Program-made: the position numbers and the translations under genes
Notes under the pieces: model-generated
The model's input: the letters and a program-made list of their open reading frames with translations, nothing else
What the model was told of the DNA's origin: nothing
Databases searched by the model: none
Source of the DNA: a bacterium
Lineage (GTDB): Bacteria > Bacteroidota > Ignavibacteria > SZUA-365
Assembly (NCBI GenBank): GCA_020444325.1
Contig: JAHLLD010000011.1
Span: forward strand, 103,526 to 167,525
DNA length: 64,000 nt
Direction of reading: 5' to 3'
Part shown: positions 26,117 through 34,863 of the stretch, piece by piece
Numbering within the stretch: position 1 is the first letter of the stretch
How the letters are laid out: the number at the start of each line of letters is the position of its first letter

Positions 26117-28042
26117 ATGTACGAATTCCAGTTCAAACCTTTTGAGGACATGACACCCGAAGATTATGCAACCGTCGGGTTCAAGTCCGGTCTCGAAGTA
26201 CATCAGCAGCTGCTGACGAAGAGCAAGCTTTTCTGCCGCTGTCCAGCCGGTCACTACTCCAGGGAGTATCACGCGGAGATTCTCCGCCACATGCGTCCCA
26301 CCCTCTCCGAGTTGGGCGAATATGACGGCACGGCGCTGATGGAATTCAAAACGAAAAAAGAAATCATCTACCGCGTCAACCGGGAAACCGTCTGCACGTA
26401 TGAAATGGACGACACACCGCCGTTCATGATGGACGACGAGGCGCTCGATATCGCGCTCGAGATCTCCATGCTGTCGGGACTCACCCTGGTCGACGAAGTG
26501 CATATCGCCCGCAAGCAGTATCTCGACGGGAGTATCCCGACGGGCTTCCAGCGCACGGCGATCTGCGGTGTGCACGGCAAGATCCCATACGGCGACCGCG
26601 ACATCTCGATGATTCAGCTCGGTATCGAGGAAGATTCCTGCCGGGAAATCAGCGATGTCGGACACCGGCGCATCTATAACACGGACCGCCTGGGCATGCC
26701 GCTCATCGAGCTGGTCACCGGACCGGATATGCGCACCCCACAGGAAGTCGCCGAGGTGGGACAGATTCTGCGTAAAATGATGCGCACGACGGGACGCGTC
26801 CGCCGCGGCATCGGGGCCACACGCGCCGATACCAACGTCAGCGTCACCGGCGGCACGCGCATCGAGATCAAAGGCGTCCCGAAAATCGGGATGATGCCCC
26901 TGCTCACTTTCAACGAGGCCCAGAGGCAGTGGAATCTCCTGCGTCTGCGTGAAGAACTCAAGCAGCGCGGTATTACAGAGGAAACCTTCACGTATACCTC
27001 CGAGGATATCACGCGCGTCGTGAAGAAAACACGCTTCATGCCGATTGCCAACGCCATCAAGACGGGACATGTGGTTGCCGGCGTCAAACTGCCGGGCTGG
27101 GTGGATCTGCTGCGCTGGCAGACGCAGGACAACACGGTGTTCTCACGCGAGCTTTCTGATCGGGTCCGCGTCATCGCCTGTCTGACCGTGCTTCCGAACA
27201 TCATTCACAGCGACAGCATGAGCGAAACACTGTCCGGCGCCGAATGGAAGGAAGCCAAGCGCATGCTCGACTGTGGAACTGACGATACGATTGTCATCGT
27301 GTGGGGCGGCAAAGAAGATGTCGAGACGGCCATCAAGGAAATCGCCATCCGTGCGAAGGAAGTCACCATCGGCATTCCTTCCGAAACGCGTCAGGCCCTG
27401 CGTGACGGTACCACCGGCTTTGAACGCATTCTGCCGGGTCCCCAGCGCATGTATCCCGACACCGATCTTCCGCCCATCGGCATTCTCCCGGAACGCCTCG
27501 AGCGGCTTCGCGAGCGCATGCCCGTGCAGTACTGGGATCGCCTCCGTCAATTCAACAAACTCGGCGTCCCGAAGGATGCGGTTGAAGGACTCGCGATCTC
27601 GCCCCTTGCCCCGGTGTTTGACACGGCAGTTGAGGAATTCGGGTTCTCGCCCATGGAAGCAGCCATCATGCTGTGGCGCTATCCCCGCCGCCTCCTGCGC
27701 GAAGGCTACACCTATGACGAATTCGATCATGCGAAGCTGCGCGCTCTTCTCACAGCGGTGAAGGACGGGCGTATCACACGCGATGGTGTGCTGCAGTATC
27801 TCCGCATGATCGCGGAAGGCAGTTTCGACGAAACGCAGATTCCGCCCCGACTGGAACGTAAAGACCTCATCTCCTTCGTGGAGAAGGCAAAACAGCAGGT
27901 GCGCTACTCCGCGCTGTTTGACGAAAAGAACATTCCCAATCTCACACTGGACAAGGTTATGGATGAAGTCCGCGGCCGCATTCCAGGCGCAGTTGTCGCC
28001 GAGGAAGTCGAGGCGTATTTCGCGAAGGAGGTGCAGGCATGA
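26117..28042 (+). CDS. gatE: Glu-tRNA(Gln) amidotransferase subunit E (archaeal type)
   Basis: 641 residues, the normal GatE length and much longer than bacterial GatB (~480). The cradle domain opens with VGFKSGLEVHQQLLTKSKLF and CRCPAGHYS, and continues with IYRVNRETVCTYEMDDTPPF, RKQYLDGSIPTGFQRTAI and ADTNVSVTGGTRIEIKGVP. From about residue 300 to 440 lies the AspRS/GAD-like insertion that separates GatE from GatB, and the C-terminus is the helical plus YqeY-like tail. GatE activates the misacylated Glu on tRNA(Gln) with ATP and receives ammonia from GatD. It overlaps gatD by four bases. Its home is normally Archaea. Confidence 0.95.
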   Translation: MYEFQFKPFEDMTPEDYATVGFKSGLEVHQQLLTKSKLFCRCPAGHYSREYHAEILRHMRPTLSELGEYDGTALMEFKTKKEIIYRVNRETVCTYEMDDTPPFMMDDEALDIALEISMLSGLTLVDEVHIARKQYLDGSIPTGFQRTAICGVHGKIPYGDRDISMIQLGIEEDSCREISDVGHRRIYNTDRLGMPLIELVTGPDMRTPQEVAEVGQILRKMMRTTGRVRRGIGATRADTNVSVTGGTRIEIKGVPKIGMMPLLTFNEAQRQWNLLRLREELKQRGITEETFTYTSEDITRVVKKTRFMPIANAIKTGHVVAGVKLPGWVDLLRWQTQDNTVFSRELSDRVRVIACLTVLPNIIHSDSMSETLSGAEWKEAKRMLDCGTDDTIVIVWGGKEDVETAIKEIAIRAKEVTIGIPSETRQALRDGTTGFERILPGPQRMYPDTDLPPIGILPERLERLRERMPVQYWDRLRQFNKLGVPKDAVEGLAISPLAPVFDTAVEEFGFSPMEAAIMLWRYPRRLLREGYTYDEFDHAKLRALLTAVKDGRITRDGVLQYLRMIAEGSFDETQIPPRLERKDLISFVEKAKQQVRYSALFDEKNIPNLTLDKVMDEVRGRIPGAVVAEEVEAYFAKEVQA

Positions 28043-29427
28043 GCGACAGCGAAACCTACAAAGGCTACAAGGGCGCGGCGCTCGAGGCACTGAAGAAATT
28101 CGGAATCCGTGTCTGGAGTGACGCCCGCATCAAAACTGATGAAGATCAGTTCGAGGGTATCGTCCTTCCCCGCTCTGAAACAGCGGACGGCGATCACATC
28201 GTTATCAAAATGATCACCGGCTACAATGTCGGCATCCGTGCCGATCGCGTTGTCGGCGCCGAAGAACTCGGTTACAAGGAAGCCCATTACAAAATTCCTG
28301 AAAAAGCCTTCCCTTACGATCCGAAGAAAAACCGCGTGGTGCTCTTCGGCACGGGCGGCACCATCGCCAGTCGGCTCGATTACCGTACCGGCGCAGTGAT
28401 CCCGGCATTCACCCCTGGTGAACTCTATGGCTCCGTTCCCGAACTGGCCGACATCTGCAACCTCGAGACTGAAAAGCTGTTCGGCGTCTTCTCCGAGAAC
28501 ATGGGTCCCGAAGAGTACATGACACTCGCGACGCGCATTGGAGAAGAGATCGACAAAGGGGTGCGCGGCATTGTCGTGGGTCATGGCACCGACACCATGC
28601 ATCACACCGCGGCGGCCCTGTCCTTCATGGTGCAGGACTCCCCTGTTCCCATCGTTATGGTCGGATCGCAGCGCTCGAGTGATCGTCCCTCATCCGACGC
28701 GGCTCTCAATCTGATTCACAGTGTAAAGACGGCGGCAGACTGCGACATCGCGGAAGTCATGGTCTGCATGTTCGGTCCAACCTCCGACGAATACGGATTG
28801 CTGCACCGCGGCACCCGGGTGCGCAAGATGCACTCCTCATACCGTTCCACCTTCCGTACCCTGTCCGACATTCCCCTGGCCATGGTCGACCGCGACAAGT
28901 TCTCTTATCTTCGCGACGACTACAATCACCGTCGGCACGACAAGGACGTCAAAATCAAGGCCGTGTTCGAGGAAAAAATCGGCATACTCTATTATTACCC
29001 GAACATGCAGCCCGACATGATGGATATGATGGTCGAGCGCGGGTACAAAGGCATCATCATCGCAGGTACCGGACTCGGGCACGTCAACAAGCCGCTCTAT
29101 CCCGCGTTGAAACGCGCACAGGAAGCTGGTGTTGCGGTGTACATGACCGTGCAGACGCTCTGGGGCTATGCGCAGATGTACGTCTATGAAACCGGACGCG
29201 AGATGATGGGACTGGGCGTCATTCCCCTGCAGAATATGCTGCCGGAAGTCGCCTATATCAAACTCGGCTGGGCGCTGGGACAGAGCGACGACCTCGAGGT
29301 CGTGCGCGACATCATGCTCACCCCGGTCAACGGCGAAATCACCACCCGCGAACCGTACAACGGATACCTCGTCTTCCAGGGCGGCATTCCCGAGGTGGAT
29401 GAATTCGTAAGTGAAATCCGGCGGTAA
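28039..29427 (+). CDS. gatD: Glu-tRNA(Gln) amidotransferase subunit D (archaeal type)
   Basis: 462 residues. AAGGAGGTGCAGGC precedes the ATG, which overlaps the gatE stop. The N-terminal ~95 residues form the GatD-specific small domain (GIVLPRSETADGDHIVIKM); the rest is an L-asparaginase fold with the two threonine motifs VVLFGTGGTIASRLDYRTG (~100-115) and VVGHGTDTMHHTAAAL (~180-195). GatD hydrolyses glutamine or asparagine to feed ammonia to GatE. The N-terminal domain and the adjacent gatE distinguish it from a plain asparaginase. No GatC-like gene is nearby, as expected for GatDE. Confidence 0.95.
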   Translation: MSDSETYKGYKGAALEALKKFGIRVWSDARIKTDEDQFEGIVLPRSETADGDHIVIKMITGYNVGIRADRVVGAEELGYKEAHYKIPEKAFPYDPKKNRVVLFGTGGTIASRLDYRTGAVIPAFTPGELYGSVPELADICNLETEKLFGVFSENMGPEEYMTLATRIGEEIDKGVRGIVVGHGTDTMHHTAAALSFMVQDSPVPIVMVGSQRSSDRPSSDAALNLIHSVKTAADCDIAEVMVCMFGPTSDEYGLLHRGTRVRKMHSSYRSTFRTLSDIPLAMVDRDKFSYLRDDYNHRRHDKDVKIKAVFEEKIGILYYYPNMQPDMMDMMVERGYKGIIIAGTGLGHVNKPLYPALKRAQEAGVAVYMTVQTLWGYAQMYVYETGREMMGLGVIPLQNMLPEVAYIKLGWALGQSDDLEVVRDIMLTPVNGEITTREPYNGYLVFQGGIPEVDEFVSEIRR

Positions 29428-29561
29428 CGTGTAATCAGCTGCATTCGCTCAAAGGGAACACCCGGCTTCGTCCCTTTGGGATTGCGCCGCGGCAGGCTGG
29501 ATTCTCACGGCGATATTATTGCGTCCCTCGATGTAATCGGGGGACGTTCTGTATTTTCTCC

Positions 29562-29590
29562 TTGACAGAAGGATATTACCAATTTATATT
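29562..29590 (+). promoter_or_regulatory. Consensus-like promoter overlapped by an inverted repeat
   Basis: TTGACA (29562-29567), 17-base spacer, TATATT (29585-29590), 23 bases before the ATG of the AAA ATPase. The arms AAGGATA and TATCCTT, centred on this promoter (29569-29597), form an inverted repeat that could be an operator. The spacer 29428-29561 also holds two weak GC-rich hairpins after gatD. Confidence 0.65.
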
Positions 29591-29613
29591 ATCCTTAGTA
29601 AAAGGAGAATGCA

Positions 29614-30927
29614 ATGCGCGAACTTCTGCATCAGATGATTGTTGATTCTCTGGGGATGAAGCTGCAGCCTTCCACGAGAAGAGATGTGGTGCTTCCCAGG
29701 GTGGAAAACAAAGCTCATGCGATCATAGGGATGCGTCGCAGTGGCAAGACAACCTTCCTCATGCAATGTCTTTCCGAACGACTTGCTGCAGGTGTGCCGA
29801 GGGAGGCTCTGTTGTATCTGAATTTCGAGGATGAACGACTGACGGGACTTCAATCAAATGACCTGCAATGGATTTTGGAGGACTATTACCGTCTGCTTCC
29901 GCAGTGGCGTGATCAGAGAACGGTCACCTTTTTCCTGGATGAGATTCAACTCGTCGGCGGGTGGGAGCGTTTTGTCCGCCGCCTGATGGATACAGAGCGC
30001 ATCGGCGTTTTCCTCTCAGGCTCCTCATCCCGCCTCCTCAGTCAGGAACTGGCGAGCAGTATGCGCGGCAGAGCGCTTCAGACGGTAGTTCTTCCCTTCA
30101 GCTTCCGTGAAGCACTCAGGCATCAGGGAATGGAGCCCTCCCGAAAATGGAAACGGCTGACTAAGGCCGAACGCTCTGTAATCGACGCTCACCTGCATGC
30201 ATATCTGAAAGAAGGGGGTTTCCCGGAGGCGCAGGGACTTGAAACACGAGACCGGCGCCTTCTTCTGCGCAGCTATGTCGATGTTGCCGTTCTGCGCGAC
30301 GTGCTTGAGCGGCACGGGATATCAAATCCAACCTCGCTGCGATGGCTGCAGCGTCAGCTCCTATCATCCCCTGCCGGCACGTTCAGCATACAGAAACACT
30401 ATGACACGCTTCGCTCGCAGGGCATTGCCGTTGCGAAAGATACTGTGCATGCCTATCTCGAGTATCTGGAAGACGCCTTTCTCGTGCGGATTGTGTCGAT
30501 GCATACGGGGTCAGAACGACAACGCATGGTCAATCCCCGGAAAGCGTATCCTATCGATCCGGGTCTCATCGAAGTCTACGAACGTACCCCTGTTCCGAAT
30601 ACAGGGCACGCATTGGAGACCGTCATCATGCTCGAACTCGAACGTCGCGGGTGCGAAATCGGCTACATCCGCACAAAGGAGGGATATGAGGTTGATTTCC
30701 ATGCCTCTTTCCCGGATGGCACCTTTGCACTCATTCAGGTCGCGAGCAGTATCGCAGAGACATCAACGTATGATCGGGAAGTACGTGCACTTGAAAGCGC
30801 TGCCCGACTCCATCCCCATGCCACCCCGCTTCTCATCACACTCGATACCATCCCACCAAACCCGTCACTTCCCCCGGACATTCAATGGCGCTGCGCGGCG
30901 GATTGGCTCCTCAATTCGTCCTTTTAA
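29614..30927 (+). CDS. AAA family ATPase with DUF4143 domain
   Basis: 437 residues; AAAGGAGAATGCA precedes the ATG. The Walker A is AIIGMRRSGKTTFLMQ and the Walker B FFLDEIQLVGGWERFVRRL, the AAA_14 form; sensor region VFLSGSSSRLLSQELASSMRGR follows. The C-terminal half (YPIDPGLIEVY, HALETVIMLELERRGCEIGY, GYEVDF) is DUF4143, with the ExxxxxEL...D pattern reminiscent of a PD-(D/E)xK nuclease fold. These proteins are common single accessory genes of unknown role in bacteria and archaea. The start has its own strong promoter, and base composition looks slightly more AT-rich around the gene, which fits an acquired gene. Confidence 0.88.
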   Translation: MRELLHQMIVDSLGMKLQPSTRRDVVLPRVENKAHAIIGMRRSGKTTFLMQCLSERLAAGVPREALLYLNFEDERLTGLQSNDLQWILEDYYRLLPQWRDQRTVTFFLDEIQLVGGWERFVRRLMDTERIGVFLSGSSSRLLSQELASSMRGRALQTVVLPFSFREALRHQGMEPSRKWKRLTKAERSVIDAHLHAYLKEGGFPEAQGLETRDRRLLLRSYVDVAVLRDVLERHGISNPTSLRWLQRQLLSSPAGTFSIQKHYDTLRSQGIAVAKDTVHAYLEYLEDAFLVRIVSMHTGSERQRMVNPRKAYPIDPGLIEVYERTPVPNTGHALETVIMLELERRGCEIGYIRTKEGYEVDFHASFPDGTFALIQVASSIAETSTYDREVRALESAARLHPHATPLLITLDTIPPNPSLPPDIQWRCAADWLLNSSF

Positions 30928-31011
30928 TAAGTACAATTATTTAATATATCGTACTTTATGCAAGGAGAATAGTGCGCACGAAGTTCAGACTTCCCCGGGT
31001 CCTTCAAAAAA

Positions 31012-31224
31012 CTACCAGCCTTCAACCGTGAAGGGCAGGTGGGATTTTTCAGCTTCATATTGTGATTTGAAGAGCGTCATGAGGTTTTCGTCTTTTTCCA
31101 GTTTCGCCCAGAGGCGTGTGCGGATATCCTCATGTGAGACGCCTTCTTTCTGCAGGGCGACAAGGTCGGTATAGAACCAGGTGTGCACCGGTTCGAGCAC
31201 CTTGTCGGCAGTATTCTCAATCAC
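31012..31224 (-). CDS. Small hypothetical protein downstream of the TlpA-like gene
   Basis: Open frame continues up to 31296, but that part overlaps the TlpA-like gene; a GTG at 31224 after the TlpA stop is the likeliest start, giving 70 residues (GGAG about 17 bases upstream). The product (EPVHTWFYTDLVALQKEG, THEDIR-like helix, MTLFKSQYEAEKSHLPF) is charged and helical and has natural codon use, unlike the shadow frames around it. No family is recognised. Confidence 0.45.
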   Translation of the reverse strand: MIENTADKVLEPVHTWFYTDLVALQKEGVSHEDIRTRLWAKLEKDENLMTLFKSQYEAEKSHLPFTVEGW

Positions 31225-31238
31225 GCGCGGCGAAGCTG

Positions 31239-31781
31239 CTACTCCAACAGACTTTGCAGTTTTTCCGCCGTCAGGCGGGTTGGATGTCCGGTCCACAGTA
31301 CCACGCGGTCGGCGCTGAGTACGAAGGTGCGCGGAATCACATGCACCCCGAAGACCTTGTGCGTCGTGCCCTGCTCGGTATCAACGCCCACGGCGGCACG
31401 CATGGGATGCTTCTTGAGGGTCTTCGCTGCAGTACTTGCGCGCTCCTGGGAGATGGCGACGAACTGCACCCGATCCCCGAATTCCTTCTGGAGTTCGTTG
31501 AGATGCGGAACGGCGTGCATGCAGGGCTTGCACCAGGTTGCCCAGAATTCCAGGAGCACGGGCTTCCCGTGAAATGCCTCACCGCTCTCCGGTGCGTTCG
31601 CCACCCACGACCCGATATAGATACCACGTACCGTATCTCCCACCGCCGGCATCTTTCGCTGCGCTGCTGCGTGGCCATCCACCGACACGCGAATCTGCGC
31701 CGACGCATTCCCCATCAGTATCAGTGCTGCGATGAAAAGATGGAAAAATGGAACGATGGAAACATGTTTCCGAGATGTCAT
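31239..31781 (-). CDS. TlpA-like periplasmic thioredoxin
   Basis: 180 residues from the ATG at 31781; an ATG at 31805 is the alternative and neither has a good ribosome site. A signal peptide (VSIVPFFHLFIAALILMGNASAQ) precedes a thioredoxin-like domain with the redox motif EFWATWCKPCMHAVPHL and cis-Pro in HVIPRTFVL. TlpA/ResA proteins reduce disulfides outside the cytoplasm, for example apocytochrome c haem motifs, which would suit the multiheme cytochromes 8 kb away, though that link is inference. The first ~15 codons lie inside a family B repeat (31731-31815). Confidence 0.85.
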   Translation of the reverse strand: MTSRKHVSIVPFFHLFIAALILMGNASAQIRVSVDGHAAAQRKMPAVGDTVRGIYIGSWVANAPESGEAFHGKPVLLEFWATWCKPCMHAVPHLNELQKEFGDRVQFVAISQERASTAAKTLKKHPMRAAVGVDTEQGTTHKVFGVHVIPRTFVLSADRVVLWTGHPTRLTAEKLQSLLE

Positions 31782-31815
31782 ATTTCGTTTTTTCAATCTT
31801 TTCATTTTTCCATTC
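31731..31815. repeat. Family B palindrome overlapping the TlpA-like start
   Basis: Left arm GATGAAAAGATGGAAAAATG and GATGGAAACATG, right arm TTTTCATTTTTCCATTC. The left arm is coding on the minus strand and encodes the VSIVPFFHLFI part of the signal peptide; the right arm covers the presumed leader. Confidence 0.8.
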
Positions 31816-31825
31816 TCAGCAATCA

Positions 31826-31955
31826 GGGATTGCTTCCACAAAGCCTGTAAACATCCGGGGACATGACAGGGGAAGCAATCCCTGCTCCTCTCCAGTTTGC
31901 AATCTGCAATCTGCAATCTGCAATCTGCAATCTCCAATCTGTAATCTGCAATCAG
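31826..31955. repeat. Family A palindrome plus heptamer array
   Basis: GGGATTGCTTCC (31826-31837) and GGAAGCAATCCC (31871-31882) form the arms; they are followed by CTGCTCC, which matches the flank of the other copies in inverted orientation. From about 31896 the heptamer CAATCTG is repeated about eight times up to the EttA stop. Confidence 0.85.
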
Positions 31956-33626
31956 CTACTCCCGCGTGAGGCGTTGGTATTTGATGCGATGGGGCTGGTC
32001 GGCATCGATGCCGAGACGCTCCTTGCGGTGCTGTTCGTAGAGCTTGTAGTTGCCATCGAACCAGACGACCTGACTGTCGCCTTCGAAGGCGAGGATATGC
32101 GTGGCGATGCGATCGAGGAACCAGCGATCATGGGATACGACCACGGCGCAGCCCGCAAAGTTCTGCAGGGCGATTTCAAGGGCGCGCAGCGTATTGATGT
32201 CGAGATCGTTGGTCGGCTCATCGAGGAGAAGAACGTTGGCGCCTTCGCGCAGCGTTTTGGCGAGATGAACGCGGTTGCGCTCACCACCCGAAAGCATGTC
32301 TGTCTGCTTCTGCTGATCGGAGCCGCTGAAGTTGAAACGGGCGACATAGGTACGGGAATTCACTTCCCTGTCGCCCAGCTTCATGGTCTCTTCCCCGCCG
32401 GAAATTTCTTCCCAGATTGTTTTGCCGGGATCGAGGGGACGCTTCTGATCGACGTATCCGAGCTGCACGGTTTTCCCAATGTTGATCGAGCCGTTGTCCG
32501 CTTCCTCCTGTCCGGTGATCATGCGGAACAGCGTGGTTTTTCCGGCGCCATTGGGACCGATAACTCCGACTATCCCACCCGGGGGAAGTGAAAAATTCAG
32601 GTTTTCAAAAAGAATTTTATCGCCGTATGCCTTGGTGAGTCCCTCTGCTTCCACGACAATATCACCCAGCCGGTGTCCGGTGGGAATGAAAATTTCAATT
32701 TCCTCACGCGCACGCTCATGCTCCTCGTCCAGCAGCTTCTCGTACGCAGAAATACGTGCCTTGCTTTTCGCGTGGCGTCCCTTCGGATTCATCCGCACCC
32801 ATTCGAGTTCCTCGGCCAGCGCGCGCTGCCGTTTGCTCTCCTGCTTCTCCTCGGTGGCGAGACGCGCCTGCTTCTGCTCGAGCCACGCCGAATAATTGCC
32901 CTTGAAAGGAATGCCCTCGCCGCGATCGAGCTCAAGAATCCATCCGGCAACATTGTCCAGGAAATACCTGTCATGGGTCACGGCGATGACGGTACCTTCA
33001 TAGCGAGCGAGATGCTGTTCGAGCCATGCGACGGATTCCGCATCGAGATGGTTCGTTGGTTCATCGAGAAGAAGTACATCCGGCTTCATCAGCAGCAGAC
33101 GGCAGAGCGCCACGCGACGCAATTCTCCACCGGAGAGAACGCTGATCTGCGTTTCGGGCGGGGGACAGCGCAGGGCATCCATGGCCATTTCCAGGCGGCT
33201 GTCGAGATCCCATGCGTCGAGCTGTTCGATGCGTTCCTGCAGTTTCCCCTGCTTGTCGAGCAGTGCGTCATAGTCCGCATCAGGTTCCGTGAAGGCAGCG
33301 CTGACCTCTTCGTACTGCCTCAGCAGGTCCACCGTTTCCTGCACCCCCTCTTCGACGATGTCGCGCACCGTGCTTTCGGGATCCAGCTGCGGTTCCTGCG
33401 GCAGCAGACCAAAGCTGATATCCTTGTTCGCGGTGACCTCACCGAGGATGTCGTCATCGAGTCCGGCAATGATGCGCAGCAGGGTCGACTTCCCGGCGCC
33501 ATTGAGTCCGAGCACCCCGATTTTCGCTCCATAAAAAAACGACAGCGATATATCCTTCAGCACTGTCCTGTTGGGCTTGTGAATCTTGCTCACACGCACC
33601 ATGGAAAAGATGATCTTGTTGTCCAT
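31956..33626 (-). CDS. ettA: Energy-dependent translational throttle protein EttA (ABC-F)
   Basis: 556 residues, the typical EttA length. Two ABC cassettes: Walker A1 GLNGAGKSTLL, signature LSGGELRRVALCRLLL, Walker B1 DVLLLDEPTNHLD; Walker A2 GPNGAGKTTLF, LSGGERNRVHLAK and LLLDEPTNDLD. The arm subdomain lies in cassette one and the inter-domain linker (RQRALAEELEWVRMNPKGRH) has the conserved MNPKGR motif of EttA. EttA binds the ribosomal E site and gates the first peptide bond according to ATP/ADP. No transmembrane segments. Both sides of the gene carry family A repeats. Confidence 0.95.
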   Translation of the reverse strand: MDNKIIFSMVRVSKIHKPNRTVLKDISLSFFYGAKIGVLGLNGAGKSTLLRIIAGLDDDILGEVTANKDISFGLLPQEPQLDPESTVRDIVEEGVQETVDLLRQYEEVSAAFTEPDADYDALLDKQGKLQERIEQLDAWDLDSRLEMAMDALRCPPPETQISVLSGGELRRVALCRLLLMKPDVLLLDEPTNHLDAESVAWLEQHLARYEGTVIAVTHDRYFLDNVAGWILELDRGEGIPFKGNYSAWLEQKQARLATEEKQESKRQRALAEELEWVRMNPKGRHAKSKARISAYEKLLDEEHERAREEIEIFIPTGHRLGDIVVEAEGLTKAYGDKILFENLNFSLPPGGIVGVIGPNGAGKTTLFRMITGQEEADNGSINIGKTVQLGYVDQKRPLDPGKTIWEEISGGEETMKLGDREVNSRTYVARFNFSGSDQQKQTDMLSGGERNRVHLAKTLREGANVLLLDEPTNDLDINTLRALEIALQNFAGCAVVVSHDRWFLDRIATHILAFEGDSQVVWFDGNYKLYEQHRKERLGIDADQPHRIKYQRLTRE

Positions 33627-33631
33627 TCTAA

Positions 33632-33794
33632 TCTCGGATTTCAGATTTCAGATTTCAGATGACAAATCAGACAGGAGCAGGGATTGCTTCCTTTCGTGTT
33701 TTCAGGAATGCCTGGCTTCATGCCGGAAGCAATCCCTGATTTCAGATGGCAGATGGCAGAAATCTGCAATCTGCAATTTGCAATCTGCCATTTG
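33632..33794. repeat. Heptamer arrays enclosing a family A palindrome
   Basis: GATTTCA heptamers (33637-33660), then GGAGCAGGGATTGCTTCC with the arm at 33680-33691, the complementary arm GGAAGCAATCCC at 33725-33736, then CAGATGG and CTGCAATTTG-type heptamers to 33790. It fills nearly the whole spacer between ettA and thyX. Confidence 0.85.
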
Positions 33795-34718
33795 TTAGTT
33801 GCTCCAGGGAATAGGCAGCTCGAGGCGGTGGAGTTTGGCTTCGACCTCTTCGCGTTCCATGTTGCGCTTGATTTCCTCACCACGGGGTGGAAGGATTTCG
33901 TGTTCGATAGCGATGTCGATCGCTTTTTCCAGATCGCCCGCTGCGACGGCGGAAACGATGCTCAGGTCGAGGCTGGTCATTTCCATGCCATTGAACTGAT
34001 AGTCCATGAAGGCTTCCCAGGCGACGGGACACCAGCGCTTGACAATCTCATTGCCGATCACTTCGGCGTAGGCGCGGATTTCATACTGTGCATGCGATTC
34101 CATGCGCAGATAAAGGAAATGCAGGAGATTGTGGAGATCAATTTTCCAGTACGCCTCGGTATATGTCGCCAGGGGCAGATCCTTGCGGGCCTGTTCACGG
34201 GCTACGCCTGCTTCGATGCGCTCATTGTAGATACTGCGCGCAAGTTCATGCAGTTGGGTTTCCTGTTCGGTGAAATGCGCACCCTGCGCTGCGTCCACGG
34301 CACCTTCACTCCCCTGCCTGTTCGTCGTGGCCTGTATGCGCCATTCACCGGGCAGCGTTCGCTGTGCGGCGTCAATAGCCAGTGAATACCGCGTCGAATA
34401 CTCATTGACATTGGCGGTGCGGTGACGGATCCACTGCCTCCAGGCGTCCATCGGAACGCGCACATGCAGCTTGATCTCGCACATCTCGAGTGGCGTCGTA
34501 TGATGATGCCTCAGCAGATAGCGGATGAGCCCGCGGTCCTGCCGCAATTTCTTTGTGCCTTTTCCGTAGGAGACCCGGGCGGCCTGCACAATACTGCTGT
34601 CGTCGCCCATATAATCAACGACACGCACGAAGCCGTCGTCGAGTACCTTGAAAGGATGTCCGAGAATTGCATCGAGTTCGGGAACAACGGGGCGTTCCAG
34701 GTGTTCAAATTCCTGCAC
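33795..34718 (-). CDS. thyX: Flavin-dependent thymidylate synthase
   Basis: 307 residues with a GTG start preceded by AGGA. The ThyX motif RHRTANVNEYSTRYS is intact, as are HHHTTPLEMCEIKLHVRVP and the arginine-rich FAD region. ThyX makes dTMP from dUMP using FAD, NADPH and methylene-tetrahydrofolate without forming dihydrofolate, and replaces ThyA in many bacteria. The C-terminal ~50 residues (ILPPRGEEIKRNMEREEVEA) are an extension seen in a subset of longer ThyX proteins. No thyA or folA is in the window. Confidence 0.95.
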   Translation of the reverse strand: MQEFEHLERPVVPELDAILGHPFKVLDDGFVRVVDYMGDDSSIVQAARVSYGKGTKKLRQDRGLIRYLLRHHHTTPLEMCEIKLHVRVPMDAWRQWIRHRTANVNEYSTRYSLAIDAAQRTLPGEWRIQATTNRQGSEGAVDAAQGAHFTEQETQLHELARSIYNERIEAGVAREQARKDLPLATYTEAYWKIDLHNLLHFLYLRMESHAQYEIRAYAEVIGNEIVKRWCPVAWEAFMDYQFNGMEMTSLDLSIVSAVAAGDLEKAIDIAIEHEILPPRGEEIKRNMEREEVEAKLHRLELPIPWSN

Positions 34719-34863
34719 GTGATATCCTGTTTATTTCTTTTGCAGATGTCCAGAACCAAAAAATACGGATTCCGCAGGCGGGAGAAAAACGACCTCCCGG
34801 GAAATTTGGGGATGTCGATGCGCAGAAGTACATTTCAACATGTTTCACATTTCGTGGCAAGTC

